The notes: generated from the sequence alone by a model not told the origin. DNA of 64,000 bases from Vreelandella hamiltonii (GCF_014651775.1 NZ_BMXN01000019.1:1-64000), one strand, 5' to 3'. Positions 36,995-45,505 are shown, counted from the stretch's first letter. Numbers and translations: made by a program.

Positions 36995-38900
36995 GTAGGC
37001 CTCCGGATTGCCTAGTCGTCTGAACAAAGGTCACTTGCGTTGCGCTACCTGGCCCCGCATGATCAATGGGTGTATCCAATAGGGAAGTGTTATGCCCGAC
37101 TCCAGTTCTTCTGCTCGATACTCCCCGGCCCTCGATGATGAGGCGGCCTGGGAATGGTTGATCGCGTTGAGTGCCACGGCACGGCGCATGACCGAGGCGT
37201 CTACTCTTCCCCCTGAGGCCCAGACGCCACAGGCCGCTGGGCCGGACGTTCAGCAGTGGCTCGATTGCCTGACCCCGCTGGCCGCCAGCCCACAATGGGT
37301 GGTCGCGCAGCTGGGCCAGAGCCTGGATGGGCGTATCGCCACGGAAAGCGGCCATTCCCATTACATCAACGGCCCTGAAAGCCTGGTGCACCTGCACCGG
37401 CTGCGCGCCCTGGCCGATGCCGTGGTGGTGGGCGCCGGCACCGCTGCGGCCGACAACCCCCAGCTCACCGTGCGCCATGTCGATGGGCCCAACCCGGTTC
37501 GCGTGGTGCTGGACCCGCGCGGTCGCGTGCCCACCACCTTGGCGCTGTTTCAACCTGGCGACGTGGCGACGCTGCACATCACCGGGCCTCAGGTAGCCCC
37601 GCTGAATAGCGCTGCCGAGCAGTGCTGCCTGCCGCTGAATGCCCATGGTCAATTTCAGCCCCACGATGTCATTGCGCTGCTGGCAGAGCGCGGATTGCAC
37701 CGCGTTCTGGTGGAAGGTGGCGGCATCACCATTTCCCAGTTCATCGAAGCCCAGGCCGTGGATCGCCTGCACCTGCTGGTGGCCCCGCTGTTGATTGGTT
37801 CGGGGCGGCCCGGGCTGGTGATGACCCCCATCGACACCCTGGAGCAGGCGCTGCGCCCCACGATGCGCTCGTTCCGATGCGGCGCCGACACGCTGTTCGA
37901 CGTCGAGCTGCGCCGCTCCTGACGCGGCAGCCCCCATGGCCCCTTCACTCGAAGAGGCCGGGGAGCTTGCCGGGCTCGCTTGGCCGCGCCGAGCCAGTGC
38001 CACGGGAATACCCGGCAGGCTGGACAGCAGCACCAGCACGCCATACGCCAGCGAAATGGCCACGCCCTGCGCAGGCGGCATGCCCACCAGCATCCATAAA
38101 CCTGCTGCGGCGCCTTCGCGTACGCCCCACCCGGCTACCGAGAGCGGCACCAGCATGGAAAGCAGCAGCACCGGTGCCAACGCCAGCAGTTCAAAGGCAG
38201 GTATCGGACTGCCAATGGCCCTGGCCGCGCACAGCATGACCACGCCATAGCTGATCACGATGGTCAGCGACGAGCTCAGTTGCAGGGGCCATACGCGACG
38301 CTGAAACAGCCCACGACGCAGGTCGCGCCCCAGGCTTTGGCACCAGCGCGGTAGCGCCAGCCGTTGGCGACGCACCCAATGTATCAATAGCGCAAGCCCC
38401 GCCATGCCCAGCAGGGCACCAGCCGCCAATGACATCAACACCACAGGCCCCAGCGCAGCGTGCCACATTGGCGATGCCAGCAGTGCTGCCAGCGTGAGCA
38501 GCGCCACGGCCACCTGACCAGACGCGCGCTCGATCACCACCGCTCGCCAGGCGCTGCCACGGGAAGTGGCCTGGCCCGCATGGCGATGCGCGCGCCCGGC
38601 ATCTCCCAGCACCCCGCCTGGCAGCAGCTGATTGACCAACAACGCCAGGTAGTATTCACGCAGGGCGTAGCCAAAACGCAGCGGCACGCCGATCAGCCCC
38701 GCCGTAAGCTGCCAGCGCCACGCACTGAGCATGACCTGCAGCACGCTGATGGCCAGCGCCAGAACCATCCAGCCCAGCGAGAAGCGCTGCACTTCGGCCA
38801 TGATATCGGCAGGTTCCACCCACAAGGCGACCGCCAGCAGCAGCATGCCACTGACCAGGCAACGTCGTACCCAGGGCGCACGCCAGCCGCGCGCGAACAC
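36981..38900 (-). CDS. YbhN/LPG-synthase-type membrane protein; open frame runs on antisense to the RibD gene
   Basis: The first 320 or so codons (to about 37920) encode a typical lysylphosphatidylglycerol-synthase-type membrane protein with about eight helices (VLQVMLSAWRWQL, NQLLPGGVLGDAGRA, GWGVREGAAAGL). These proteins flip or bind lipids; family length is about 310-330. There is no stop at that point: the frame stays open another 310 codons, entirely antisense to the RibD gene and into the region before the cyclohydrolase, with a low-complexity, Q/H/G/R-rich sequence. A one-base shift would end the protein at a TGA at 37945-37947. GTG start, four bases after the glycosyltransferase stop. 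Confidence 0.7.
   Translation of the reverse strand: MFARGWRAPWVRRCLVSGMLLLAVALWVEPADIMAEVQRFSLGWMVLALAISVLQVMLSAWRWQLTAGLIGVPLRFGYALREYYLALLVNQLLPGGVLGDAGRAHRHAGQATSRGSAWRAVVIERASGQVAVALLTLAALLASPMWHAALGPVVLMSLAAGALLGMAGLALLIHWVRRQRLALPRWCQSLGRDLRRGLFQRRVWPLQLSSSLTIVISYGVVMLCAARAIGSPIPAFELLALAPVLLLSMLVPLSVAGWGVREGAAAGLWMLVGMPPAQGVAISLAYGVLVLLSSLPGIPVALARRGQASPASSPASSSEGAMGAAASGAAQLDVEQRVGAASERAHRGAQRLLQGVDGGHHQPGPPRTNQQRGHQQVQAIHGLGFDELGNGDAATFHQNAVQSALCQQRNDIVGLKLTMGIQRQAALLGSAIQRGYLRPGDVQRRHVARLKQRQGGGHATARVQHHANRVGPIDMAHGELGVVGRSGAGAHHHGIGQGAQPVQVHQAFRAVDVMGMAAFRGDTPIQALAQLRDHPLWAGGQRGQAIEPLLNVRPSGLWRLGLRGKSRRLGHAPCRGTQRDQPFPGRLIIEGRGVSSRRTGVGHNTSLLDTPIDHAGPGSATQVTFVQTTRQSGGLHVSH
37092..37922 (+). 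CDS. RibD C-terminal reductase domain protein
   Basis: A 276-residue protein. Residues about 85-270 form a RibD_C/DHFR-like reductase (AQLGQSLDGRIATESGHSHYI, LRALADAVVVGAGTAAADNPQLTVR, VLVEGGG), which in riboflavin synthesis reduces the ribosyl chain of the GTP cyclohydrolase II product to ribityl. The first 85 residues lack the deaminase zinc motifs (HAE, PCxxC), so deamination would not occur. AGGGA precedes the ATG. It is divergent from the cyclohydrolase gene (97-base gap) and lies antisense to the read-through frame of the membrane gene. Confidence 0.9.
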   Translation: MPDSSSSARYSPALDDEAAWEWLIALSATARRMTEASTLPPEAQTPQAAGPDVQQWLDCLTPLAASPQWVVAQLGQSLDGRIATESGHSHYINGPESLVHLHRLRALADAVVVGAGTAAADNPQLTVRHVDGPNPVRVVLDPRGRVPTTLALFQPGDVATLHITGPQVAPLNSAAEQCCLPLNAHGQFQPHDVIALLAERGLHRVLVEGGGITISQFIEAQAVDRLHLLVAPLLIGSGRPGLVMTPIDTLEQALRPTMRSFRCGADTLFDVELRRS

Positions 38901-38904
38901 CTTG

Positions 38905-40836
38905 CTACCCCGCCACCGCTGGCAGTGCCAGCAGATCGTGATGGCCTACCCACACGCCCCATTGGCCACGCTCCACGGCGTCCAGCCTGGCCGTGCGCCA
39001 TTCGGCAATACGCGTGGCCGCTTCCGGCGCCTGCTCCGTGGCGGCGGCGGCCCAGCCCTCTATGAGCGAGCGAATCAGCGGCTCATGGGTGGTGTCTCCT
39101 GCGGCCAGTTGCCAGGGCGTGGCAGCCTCTTCAAGGCTATACCCCCGGCGCTTGAGCGCCTCCGCGAGCGCAGCATGGGCGTGGCCTCCCAGCGCCTCGC
39201 CCAGCCCCTTGTCACGCTGCTGGTGGGCATTGAACAGGCCGCGTACGAAGCGATCTTCGGGGTGATCGAGTGGCTGGTGCTCCGCATCGATGAAGCGCCA
39301 CTCCCCCGTCACGCTGAGACTGACCAGCAGCGCCTGCCGCTGCTCGGCGCACTGGGCGGCCAGCGCACCGATCCACGGCTGGGAGACCAGATCGATGAGC
39401 GCCGAGGCACTGACCACATTGGCTTCCAGCAAGGCAGGGTGCGCCAGCGTCGCCAGCGAGGTGCAGTGGGTTGCCACCTGGACGGGCTGGCCACGGGCAT
39501 CGTGGAGCTGCATGGCACGGCCACGGGCTTCCTCGAGCAATTCAGGGTCGTGGTCGAACAATGCCCAGCGCTGAGGAACGCTCAGCCGGGGCACCAAAAA
39601 CTGTACGTTGCTGCCCCGCCCACAGCCCAAATCTGCCAGGGTGACGCTGTCACGGTTGGCCAGCCAGGCATTCAAACCTGCCACCAGCGCGCTGCTGCGC
39701 GACTGGCTATCCACACGCTCGCGCTGGCTGAGCCAACTGGATGCAAACTGGCTGCCTGCGGGCATGTTCGGCGCGGCCCCCATATTCAGCGCGCTGGCAA
39801 ACTGGGCACCCGCCGCCTGCCAGTCATTGAGTTCTCCGCGTGCGACCGCAGCGCCTGCCCGCAGCGCCGTGCGTAGGGCCTGGTCACTGCAGAACTGCTC
39901 CAGCGCCGCCTGCAATGCGGGCACGTCGCCAGGCGCAACGCTCAAGCCAGCGCCTTCGGGTAGCGTATCGCTCAGGGCGCCACCGGTGGTGGTGATCACG
40001 GGAAGGCCATGGGCCAAAGCTTCGGTCACCACCATGCCGTAACCTTCGTACCAGGAAGGCAGTACCAGCGCGTGAGCCCGGTGATAGGCAGCCTCCAGGG
40101 TGGCGGCATCACACTCACCGTGCAGCGCGATGCGCTCGCCCAGGTGGTGCTCTTCCACGCGCTGGCGAACGCTGGCGCTGAACTCGGCGTCTCGCTCGGC
40201 ACCATAGCAGTCACACTGCCAGGGCAGATGGGTCAGCCCTGCCAGCGCCTTCACCAGCACGTCTTGCCCCTTGCGTGGCGTCAGGGTGGCAACGCATAGC
40301 AAGCGCAGGGGTTCACCCTCACGCGGCGCCGGGCTGATAGGGGCATGCGCCACGCCAGGCTCCACCACGCTGATCGGCGCAGTGAGCGGCACGGCGTACT
40401 GCTCGGCCAGCGCCTTCAAGCGCCGCGCGGTGAAACGGCTGGTCACGATGATACGCGCCACGCAGCCAAGTCCCGTCAGCTCACTGCGGTGCAGATGCTG
40501 CTGCTCATCGCTGGACAGCCCCTGCTCATCCCCCAGCGGGTGATGCAGCAACGCGGTCAGGTCCAGCCTGTCGGCATGTCGTGCGACCACGTCGGGCAGC
40601 GCGCCTACGGCCAGGCCATCGAGTATCACTCGGGCGCCTGACGCCTGCTGCTCCAGCGCGTGGGCCAGGGCGCTCGCTGCGACCTCATCGGCCAGCGGGA
40701 AGCGCCCTTCCAGGCCCACCACCGTCACCTGGTGGCCCTGCTCGCGCAGCGCCTCCACAATGCGGGCATCATAAAGATAGCCGCCGGTACGCTGGCCAGG
40801 GTCGCCGGCCACGATCAGGGTAAATCGTTGGCTCAT
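38905..40836 (-). CDS. Glycosyltransferase family 4 fused to SAM methyltransferase
   Basis: A 643-residue fusion. Residues about 1-365 form a GT-B glycosyltransferase (GT4): TGGYLYDARIVEALREQGHQV, LCVATLTPRKGQDVLV, PSWYEGYGMVVTEALAHGLPVI. After a short linker (about 365-400), residues about 400-640 form a class I methyltransferase with the SAM motif LADLGCGRGSN. Donor and acceptor are unknown. The start overlaps the stop of the PTPS-like gene (ATGA), and the membrane gene follows after four bases, so these three are one translational unit. Confidence 0.88.
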   Translation of the reverse strand: MSQRFTLIVAGDPGQRTGGYLYDARIVEALREQGHQVTVVGLEGRFPLADEVAASALAHALEQQASGARVILDGLAVGALPDVVARHADRLDLTALLHHPLGDEQGLSSDEQQHLHRSELTGLGCVARIIVTSRFTARRLKALAEQYAVPLTAPISVVEPGVAHAPISPAPREGEPLRLLCVATLTPRKGQDVLVKALAGLTHLPWQCDCYGAERDAEFSASVRQRVEEHHLGERIALHGECDAATLEAAYHRAHALVLPSWYEGYGMVVTEALAHGLPVITTTGGALSDTLPEGAGLSVAPGDVPALQAALEQFCSDQALRTALRAGAAVARGELNDWQAAGAQFASALNMGAAPNMPAGSQFASSWLSQRERVDSQSRSSALVAGLNAWLANRDSVTLADLGCGRGSNVQFLVPRLSVPQRWALFDHDPELLEEARGRAMQLHDARGQPVQVATHCTSLATLAHPALLEANVVSASALIDLVSQPWIGALAAQCAEQRQALLVSLSVTGEWRFIDAEHQPLDHPEDRFVRGLFNAHQQRDKGLGEALGGHAHAALAEALKRRGYSLEEAATPWQLAAGDTTHEPLIRSLIEGWAAAATEQAPEAATRIAEWRTARLDAVERGQWGVWVGHHDLLALPAVAG

Positions 40837-41231
40837 AGCTCGCCTTCGTAGCTTGCCCAGGCCACATGGGATTCATGCAGCTTGATTTCCATGCGGGTCA
40901 GCCCCTTGGCAGTCTCTCCCATCCTGCCGCCACGAATCGCTTCGGCCAGCTGATCGAAAATCACCTTGGCCATGAATTCGGTGGTGGTGTTCTGGCCGGT
41001 AAACTCGCTCACCTCGTCCAGGTTGCGGTAGTTGTATCCCGCCAACACTTCCTTGACGGTTTCACTGGCCAGCCCGATATCGATGACCAGCCCATCCTCA
41101 TCCAGCGCAGGGCGCTGAAAGATGACATCCACCACATACGTTGCCCCATGGGTACGCTGCGCAGGGCCGAAGATCTCCCCTTTGAAGCTATGGGCAATCA
41201 TGAAATGGTCGCGAACACATAAACGGTACAT
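40833..41231 (-). CDS. 6-pyruvoyl-tetrahydropterin synthase/QueD paralogue with altered active site
   Basis: A 132-residue T-fold protein of the PTPS/QueD family. Fold features remain: H14 (IAHS), H28 (THGATYVVDV), D51 (LVIDIG), NTTTE (81-85) and E near KLHES. Key catalytic residues are replaced: the cysteine four before H28 is A24, the second zinc histidine of HGH is A30, and the D-H pair of LDHxxLN is N67-Y68 in YNYRNLD. It is therefore unlikely to be a standard QueD or PTPS. It sits between a BchC-like dehydrogenase (14-base gap) and the glycosyltransferase fusion. Confidence 0.88.
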   Translation of the reverse strand: MYRLCVRDHFMIAHSFKGEIFGPAQRTHGATYVVDVIFQRPALDEDGLVIDIGLASETVKEVLAGYNYRNLDEVSEFTGQNTTTEFMAKVIFDQLAEAIRGGRMGETAKGLTRMEIKLHESHVAWASYEGEL

Positions 41232-41245
41232 GGCAACTCCTTGGG

Positions 41246-42244
41246 TTATTCAGGTTCATCCTGAACGGGGTAACGAATGCGATGGCACAATGCCTTGCTG
41301 CCCGGGCCAAACAACGCCGGCGCCAAGGCAGGCAAGTCCATGAAATTGCTCTCACCGCTGATCAAGACATCCAGCGTCGGATCGGCCAGCAGGCGCAACG
41401 CCAGGGCCAGGCGACGCTGGTAGTTCCAGCGAGGTTGCAGCTTGGCAGGCAGCTGGCCCACCTGGCTGGCGCGCAGGGTCAAACGTTGGGAATGAAACGC
41501 GCCGCCCAGGGGCAGCGCCACGTCACCCTCCCCGAACCAGCTCATTTCGATCACGCGCCCTTCCTGGCCCACCAATGACATGGCCAGGCGAAGGCCCTCA
41601 GGATGACCGCTGGCATGAATCACGCAATCCTGATCCGCAGGGGCCTGCTCTGGCAGGGCAAACGGCACCCCCAGGGCATCGGCCAACGCCTCACGCTCGC
41701 CATTGATATCAATGAGCTGCACCTGCACCCCAGCAATACGCGCGCACAGGTAAGCCACCAGCGCACCCACGACGCCGCCGCCCACGACACATACCCGCTC
41801 ACCCAGCATGGGGTTGGCATCCCACACGCCGTTGATGGCGGTTTCCATGTTGGCGGCCAGCACCGCCCGGTAAGCCGGTACGTCAGCGGGCACCGGCACC
41901 ACCATGGTGGCCGGGACGATATAGCGGTCCTGATGGGGGTGAAGACAAAATACGGTCTGGTCGACCAGCGCCTGAGGGCCATGGGTCACTCGGCCTACGC
42001 TGCAATACCCGTATTTGACAGGGCCAGGGAACTCCCCCACCTGAAAGGGCGCGCGCATACGCTGGGTCTCGCTGCTCGGCACACGGCCATGAAACACCAG
42101 CGACTCGGTGCCTCGACTGACGCCGCTGTAAAGCGCACGCACACGCACATCGTTCTGGCCCATGGCAGGGAGAGATTCGGACTGGATTGCACCGTGGCCT
42201 GGGCGGGTGACCCAAAAGGCCTGAGCGGTATCAGGCACTGACAT
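41246..42244 (-). CDS. BchC-like medium-chain dehydrogenase
   Basis: A 332-residue medium-chain dehydrogenase/reductase. The catalytic-domain start YSGVSRGTESLVF replaces the usual zinc-binding cysteine pattern and resembles BchC-type enzymes. The NAD(P) motif is VVGGGVVGALVAYL (about 152-166), followed by D in QLIDING. No bacteriochlorophyll genes are nearby, so BchC activity is not implied. First gene of the leftward operon with the PTPS paralogue; AAGGAAA precedes the ATG. Confidence 0.82.
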   Translation of the reverse strand: MSVPDTAQAFWVTRPGHGAIQSESLPAMGQNDVRVRALYSGVSRGTESLVFHGRVPSSETQRMRAPFQVGEFPGPVKYGYCSVGRVTHGPQALVDQTVFCLHPHQDRYIVPATMVVPVPADVPAYRAVLAANMETAINGVWDANPMLGERVCVVGGGVVGALVAYLCARIAGVQVQLIDINGEREALADALGVPFALPEQAPADQDCVIHASGHPEGLRLAMSLVGQEGRVIEMSWFGEGDVALPLGGAFHSQRLTLRASQVGQLPAKLQPRWNYQRRLALALRLLADPTLDVLISGESNFMDLPALAPALFGPGSKALCHRIRYPVQDEPE

Positions 42245-42504
42245 GACATTTCCTTATCGTTGAAGCGCAAGTTCCCTGCGTTGACCCAAGCCTTTGCAAG
42301 AGTTGGCGACTTTTCAAGGGCTAACCTATAGCTTAGCTTAGAAAAGAAAACGGTCTATTAACGTTTATTAACCTTCGTGACGCGGCTCGACAGCTGACCA
42401 ACAAAGCACAAGAAGCGCGCCATATCTATACAACAATGATACATTGATAAATTATTGCACCACTAATTTCAACTGCGGATGACGATGCCGCTTCGAGAGC
42501 CTTC
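42245..42504. promoter_or_regulatory. Divergent promoter region of the pterin-type cluster
   Basis: The 260 bases between the leftward dehydrogenase and the rightward CDP-alcohol phosphatidyltransferase are AT-rich around 42325-42470, with a direct repeat of TATTAAC (in CTATTAACGTTTATTAACC). Both promoters should lie here. No named operator is recognised. Confidence 0.4.
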
Positions 42505-43239
42505 ATGCCCCCAGCCTCACACACTTCGGAATCGCCACGCTTCAATCGGCTTCATAGCGGCCTGGAGCTGCTGCTGGGGGGCTTGTTACTGGGCGGTTTG
42601 GGATGGCTCATGGGTCCGCTCATGGCGAGTGCCGCCAACTGGTGGTCAGCCGTCGGCTTATATGCCGTGATGAGCGCGCTAGTGCTGTTGTTTTGGCCCT
42701 ACGGTGCGCTGGGCTGGGCGAATAGAGTCACCCTCGGGCGTGGTGTACTGGTGGCACTGGTGGCTGGCGCCCTGGTGGGCGGCGCCTTTCAACAGGCCAT
42801 TGGGCTATGGCTGGGTGTCGCCGTGATTGCCCTGCTGCTGGACGGCGTGGACGGCTGGATTGCCCGCCGCACACACAGTCACTCGCCCTTTGGCGCACGC
42901 TTTGACATGGAGCTGGATGCCCTGCTGATCCTGCTATTATGCTTGGCCCTGATGCGCGCAGAAGCCCTGGGCCCTTGGGTATTGCTGATTGGCGCAATGC
43001 GCTATGGCTTCGTGGTGGCAGGATGGCTGCTGCCCTGGCTAGAGGCGCCGTTGTACGACAGCTTCCGCCGTAAACTGATCTGTGTCTGGCAGGTCACGGC
43101 ACTCCTGTTGGCACTAACCCCCTTCACTTCCCCCCTTTACGCCAGCCTGCTGGCCCTGGGAGCCCTGCTCAGCCTGGCTTACTCCTTTGGGGTAGACGTA
43201 TGGTGGCTGTATCAACGGCGCCGCACGACGGCGGGCTAA
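42505..43239 (+). CDS. CDP-alcohol phosphatidyltransferase family protein
   Basis: A 244-residue integral membrane enzyme with about six helices. The full family motif D-x2-D-G-x2-A-R-x8-G-x3-D-x3-D is present in DGVDGWIARRTHSHSPFGARFDMELD (first D at about residue 112), so it should be active. It joins a CDP-linked group to an alcohol, such as a phospholipid head group. The N-terminal extension of about 60 residues has two further hydrophobic stretches. It is divergent from the dehydrogenase operon and may belong to that pathway. Confidence 0.88.
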   Translation: MPPASHTSESPRFNRLHSGLELLLGGLLLGGLGWLMGPLMASAANWWSAVGLYAVMSALVLLFWPYGALGWANRVTLGRGVLVALVAGALVGGAFQQAIGLWLGVAVIALLLDGVDGWIARRTHSHSPFGARFDMELDALLILLLCLALMRAEALGPWVLLIGAMRYGFVVAGWLLPWLEAPLYDSFRRKLICVWQVTALLLALTPFTSPLYASLLALGALLSLAYSFGVDVWWLYQRRRTTAG

Positions 43240-43365
43240 TTGCCCTGCGGCGCCATTCCGCTGCAAGCGATAAAGATATCGCAAAATATAATTATGGAAT
43301 AAGAGCATTGGTTTAATATTCTTTTCACGAATATTAAATCACATATGGACTGGGTAACGCTCGCT

Positions 43366-44298
43366 ATGAACTTACAGCAACTGCGCATCGTGCGTGAGAC
43401 GGTACGCCAGCATTTCAACCTGACCGAGGCTTCCAACGCCCTTTTCACCTCGCAATCTGGTGCCAGTAAACATATTCGGGATCTGGAAGAAGAGCTCGGC
43501 GTCGAGCTTTTCGAGCGCCGTGGCAAACGCATTCTTGGGCTTACCATTGCCGGCAGTACGCTGATGGACTTCATCGAGCGTATCCTGCTCGATGTCGAAA
43601 ACCTCAAGCGCTCGGCCCATCAGCTCACCCACGAAGACCAGGGCAGCCTGGCCATTGCCACGACCCACACCCAGGCACGCTATGCGTTGCCACCGATCAT
43701 TGCCCGTTTCAAACAGGCCTTTCCCAAAGTGCATCTCGAGCTTCATCAGTGCAGTCCGGAAGAGATCGTCTCGCTGCTCAAAGCGGGCAAGGTGGATATC
43801 GGTATCGCCACAGAGGCACTGCACGAGGAAGGGCAGCTGTTTGCCTGTTTCCCGTTCTACCACTGGTACCATGGAGTCGTGGTGCCTGAGGAGCACCCCC
43901 TCAACGATGGCCTGCCGCTCACCCTGGCACGCATTACCGAGCACCCGATCGTGACCTACCATGAAGGCTTCACTGGCCGAGCACGCATTGATACCGCCTT
44001 TTCTGCAGCGGATGTGTACCCGGACATCGTGCTTACCGCGCTGGATGCAGACGTCATCAAAACTTACGTAGAGCTGGGAATGGGCGTTGGGCTCATTGCC
44101 TCCATGGCGTACCACGAGCAGCGCGATCAAGGATTGAAACTCCTGGATGCAAGCGCCCTCTTCCCTCGCAACACCACCTACCTTGCCCTGCGCCGTGGCC
44201 ACTTCCTGCGTGGATATGCCTATCAGTTCTTGAAACTCTGCCGCGAAAACCTGGACGAAGAGACGGTTCAGCGCGTGTTGGCAGGGCGGCCCCTTTAA
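43366..44298 (+). CDS. cysB: LysR family sulfur regulator CysB/Cbl
   Basis: A 310-residue LysR regulator of the CysB group, which activates sulfate and sulfonate uptake genes in response to N- or O-acetylserine. The N-terminal HTH (MNLQQLRIVRETVRQHFNLTEASNALFTSQSGASKHIRDLE region) is characteristic of CysB/Cbl, and the inducer pocket TTHTQARY follows. The start at 43366 is preferred over the longer frame by protein alignment with the family. Sulfate transport genes follow directly. Confidence 0.92.
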   Translation: MNLQQLRIVRETVRQHFNLTEASNALFTSQSGASKHIRDLEEELGVELFERRGKRILGLTIAGSTLMDFIERILLDVENLKRSAHQLTHEDQGSLAIATTHTQARYALPPIIARFKQAFPKVHLELHQCSPEEIVSLLKAGKVDIGIATEALHEEGQLFACFPFYHWYHGVVVPEEHPLNDGLPLTLARITEHPIVTYHEGFTGRARIDTAFSAADVYPDIVLTALDADVIKTYVELGMGVGLIASMAYHEQRDQGLKLLDASALFPRNTTYLALRRGHFLRGYAYQFLKLCRENLDEETVQRVLAGRPL

Positions 44299-44428
44299 TC
44301 ACAAAAGAATATAAGCAATCCTTTTTTTATTGGTTAATTTGCATAACGACTCTCCCTTACGCTGTGTTCATCAACACCATTGATCGACACAACAAACGAT
44401 CATCATGATCATCCTGGGAGCCGCAAAC
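44299..44428 (+). promoter_or_regulatory. Leader of the sulfate transport operon, likely CysB target
   Basis: The 130-base gap is AT-rich at its left (ATATAAGCAATCC..TATTGGTTAATTTGCATAACG). CysB binds AT-rich, weakly conserved sites ahead of sbp/cysP, so this is the expected target, but I cannot delimit a box. Confidence 0.35.
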
Positions 44429-45505
44429 ATGCCAACCTTGTCATTCCGTCAAACGCTTTCCAACGCCCACCCGCTGACCAAACTGGCCGCCGCTGTACTG
44501 TTCAGCAGTGCATTGGTCGCCGGCGTGATGGTCAGCAGCCCCAGCCATGCGCAAAGCGACCGCGTCGAGCTGCTCAACGTCTCTTATGACCCTACCCGCG
44601 AGTTCTATCGCGAGTACAACGATTTATTCAATACGTATTGGCAAACCGAGCACGACCAGACTGTCACGGTTCGCCAATCCCACGGCGGCTCAGGCTCACA
44701 AGGCCGTGCCATTATTGATGGTATTGATGCAGATGTTGCAACACTTGCCCTTGCCTACGATATCGATGCACTTCATGAGCGCGGAAATCTGATACCGCAG
44801 GATTGGCAGTCGCGCCTACCCAATAACAGCTCGCCCTACACCTCCACCATTGTGTTGCTGGTTCGTGATGGCAACCCAAAGAACATCCAAGATTGGGATG
44901 ACCTAGCACGTGAAGACGTAGAGGTCATTACCCCTAATCCAAAAACATCAGGTGGTGCACGGTGGAACTTCCTGGCGCTATGGGGTTATGGATTAGCGCA
45001 GTTCGATGGTGATGAAGAGCAGACTTACGAGTTCGTTCGTCAAGTTTACGAAAACGTTCCCGTGCTGGATCCTGGTGCCCGTGGCGCAACTAACACCTTC
45101 GTACAACGTCGTTTGGGGGACGTTTTCATCGCTTGGGAAAACGAGGCCATCCTATCTGTAGAGCAGTTGGGCGCAGGTGATTACGAAATTATCGTGCCAT
45201 CCTTAAGTATTTTGGCAGAACCACCTGTCACCATCATTGACACCAATGTGGACCGAAAGGGCACACGAGAAGTCGCTGAGGCCTATTTGGAACATCTCTA
45301 TTCTGATGAAGCGCAGCACCTAGCGGCTAAACATTATTATCGCCCTAGCAATCAGGAAATTTTGGCCGAGTACAGCGAAGAATTCCCAGGGTTGGAGCTT
45401 TTCACGATTGATGACGTCTTTGGTGGCTGGCAAGAAGCCCAACCACGCTTCTTTAACGATGGCGGTGTCTTCGACGACATTCTTGAAGCGATCAACACCC
45501 AATAA
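44429..45505 (+). CDS. sbp: Sulfate-binding protein
   Basis: A 358-residue periplasmic sulfate/thiosulfate-binding protein. The signal peptide ends at about residue 38 (PSHAQ). Conserved binding elements include LLNVSYDPTREFYREYN, SHGGSGSQGRAIIDG and NPKTSGGARWNFL. GGGAG precedes the ATG at 44429. The body of the gene is visibly more AT-rich than its neighbours. It feeds CysT, CysW and CysA encoded downstream. Confidence 0.93.
   Translation: MPTLSFRQTLSNAHPLTKLAAAVLFSSALVAGVMVSSPSHAQSDRVELLNVSYDPTREFYREYNDLFNTYWQTEHDQTVTVRQSHGGSGSQGRAIIDGIDADVATLALAYDIDALHERGNLIPQDWQSRLPNNSSPYTSTIVLLVRDGNPKNIQDWDDLAREDVEVITPNPKTSGGARWNFLALWGYGLAQFDGDEEQTYEFVRQVYENVPVLDPGARGATNTFVQRRLGDVFIAWENEAILSVEQLGAGDYEIIVPSLSILAEPPVTIIDTNVDRKGTREVAEAYLEHLYSDEAQHLAAKHYYRPSNQEILAEYSEEFPGLELFTIDDVFGGWQEAQPRFFNDGGVFDDILEAINTQ

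Noticed and set aside
41246-42244. True BchC of bacteriochlorophyll synthesis
   Set aside because: Only a subfamily resemblance; no photosynthesis genes are present.
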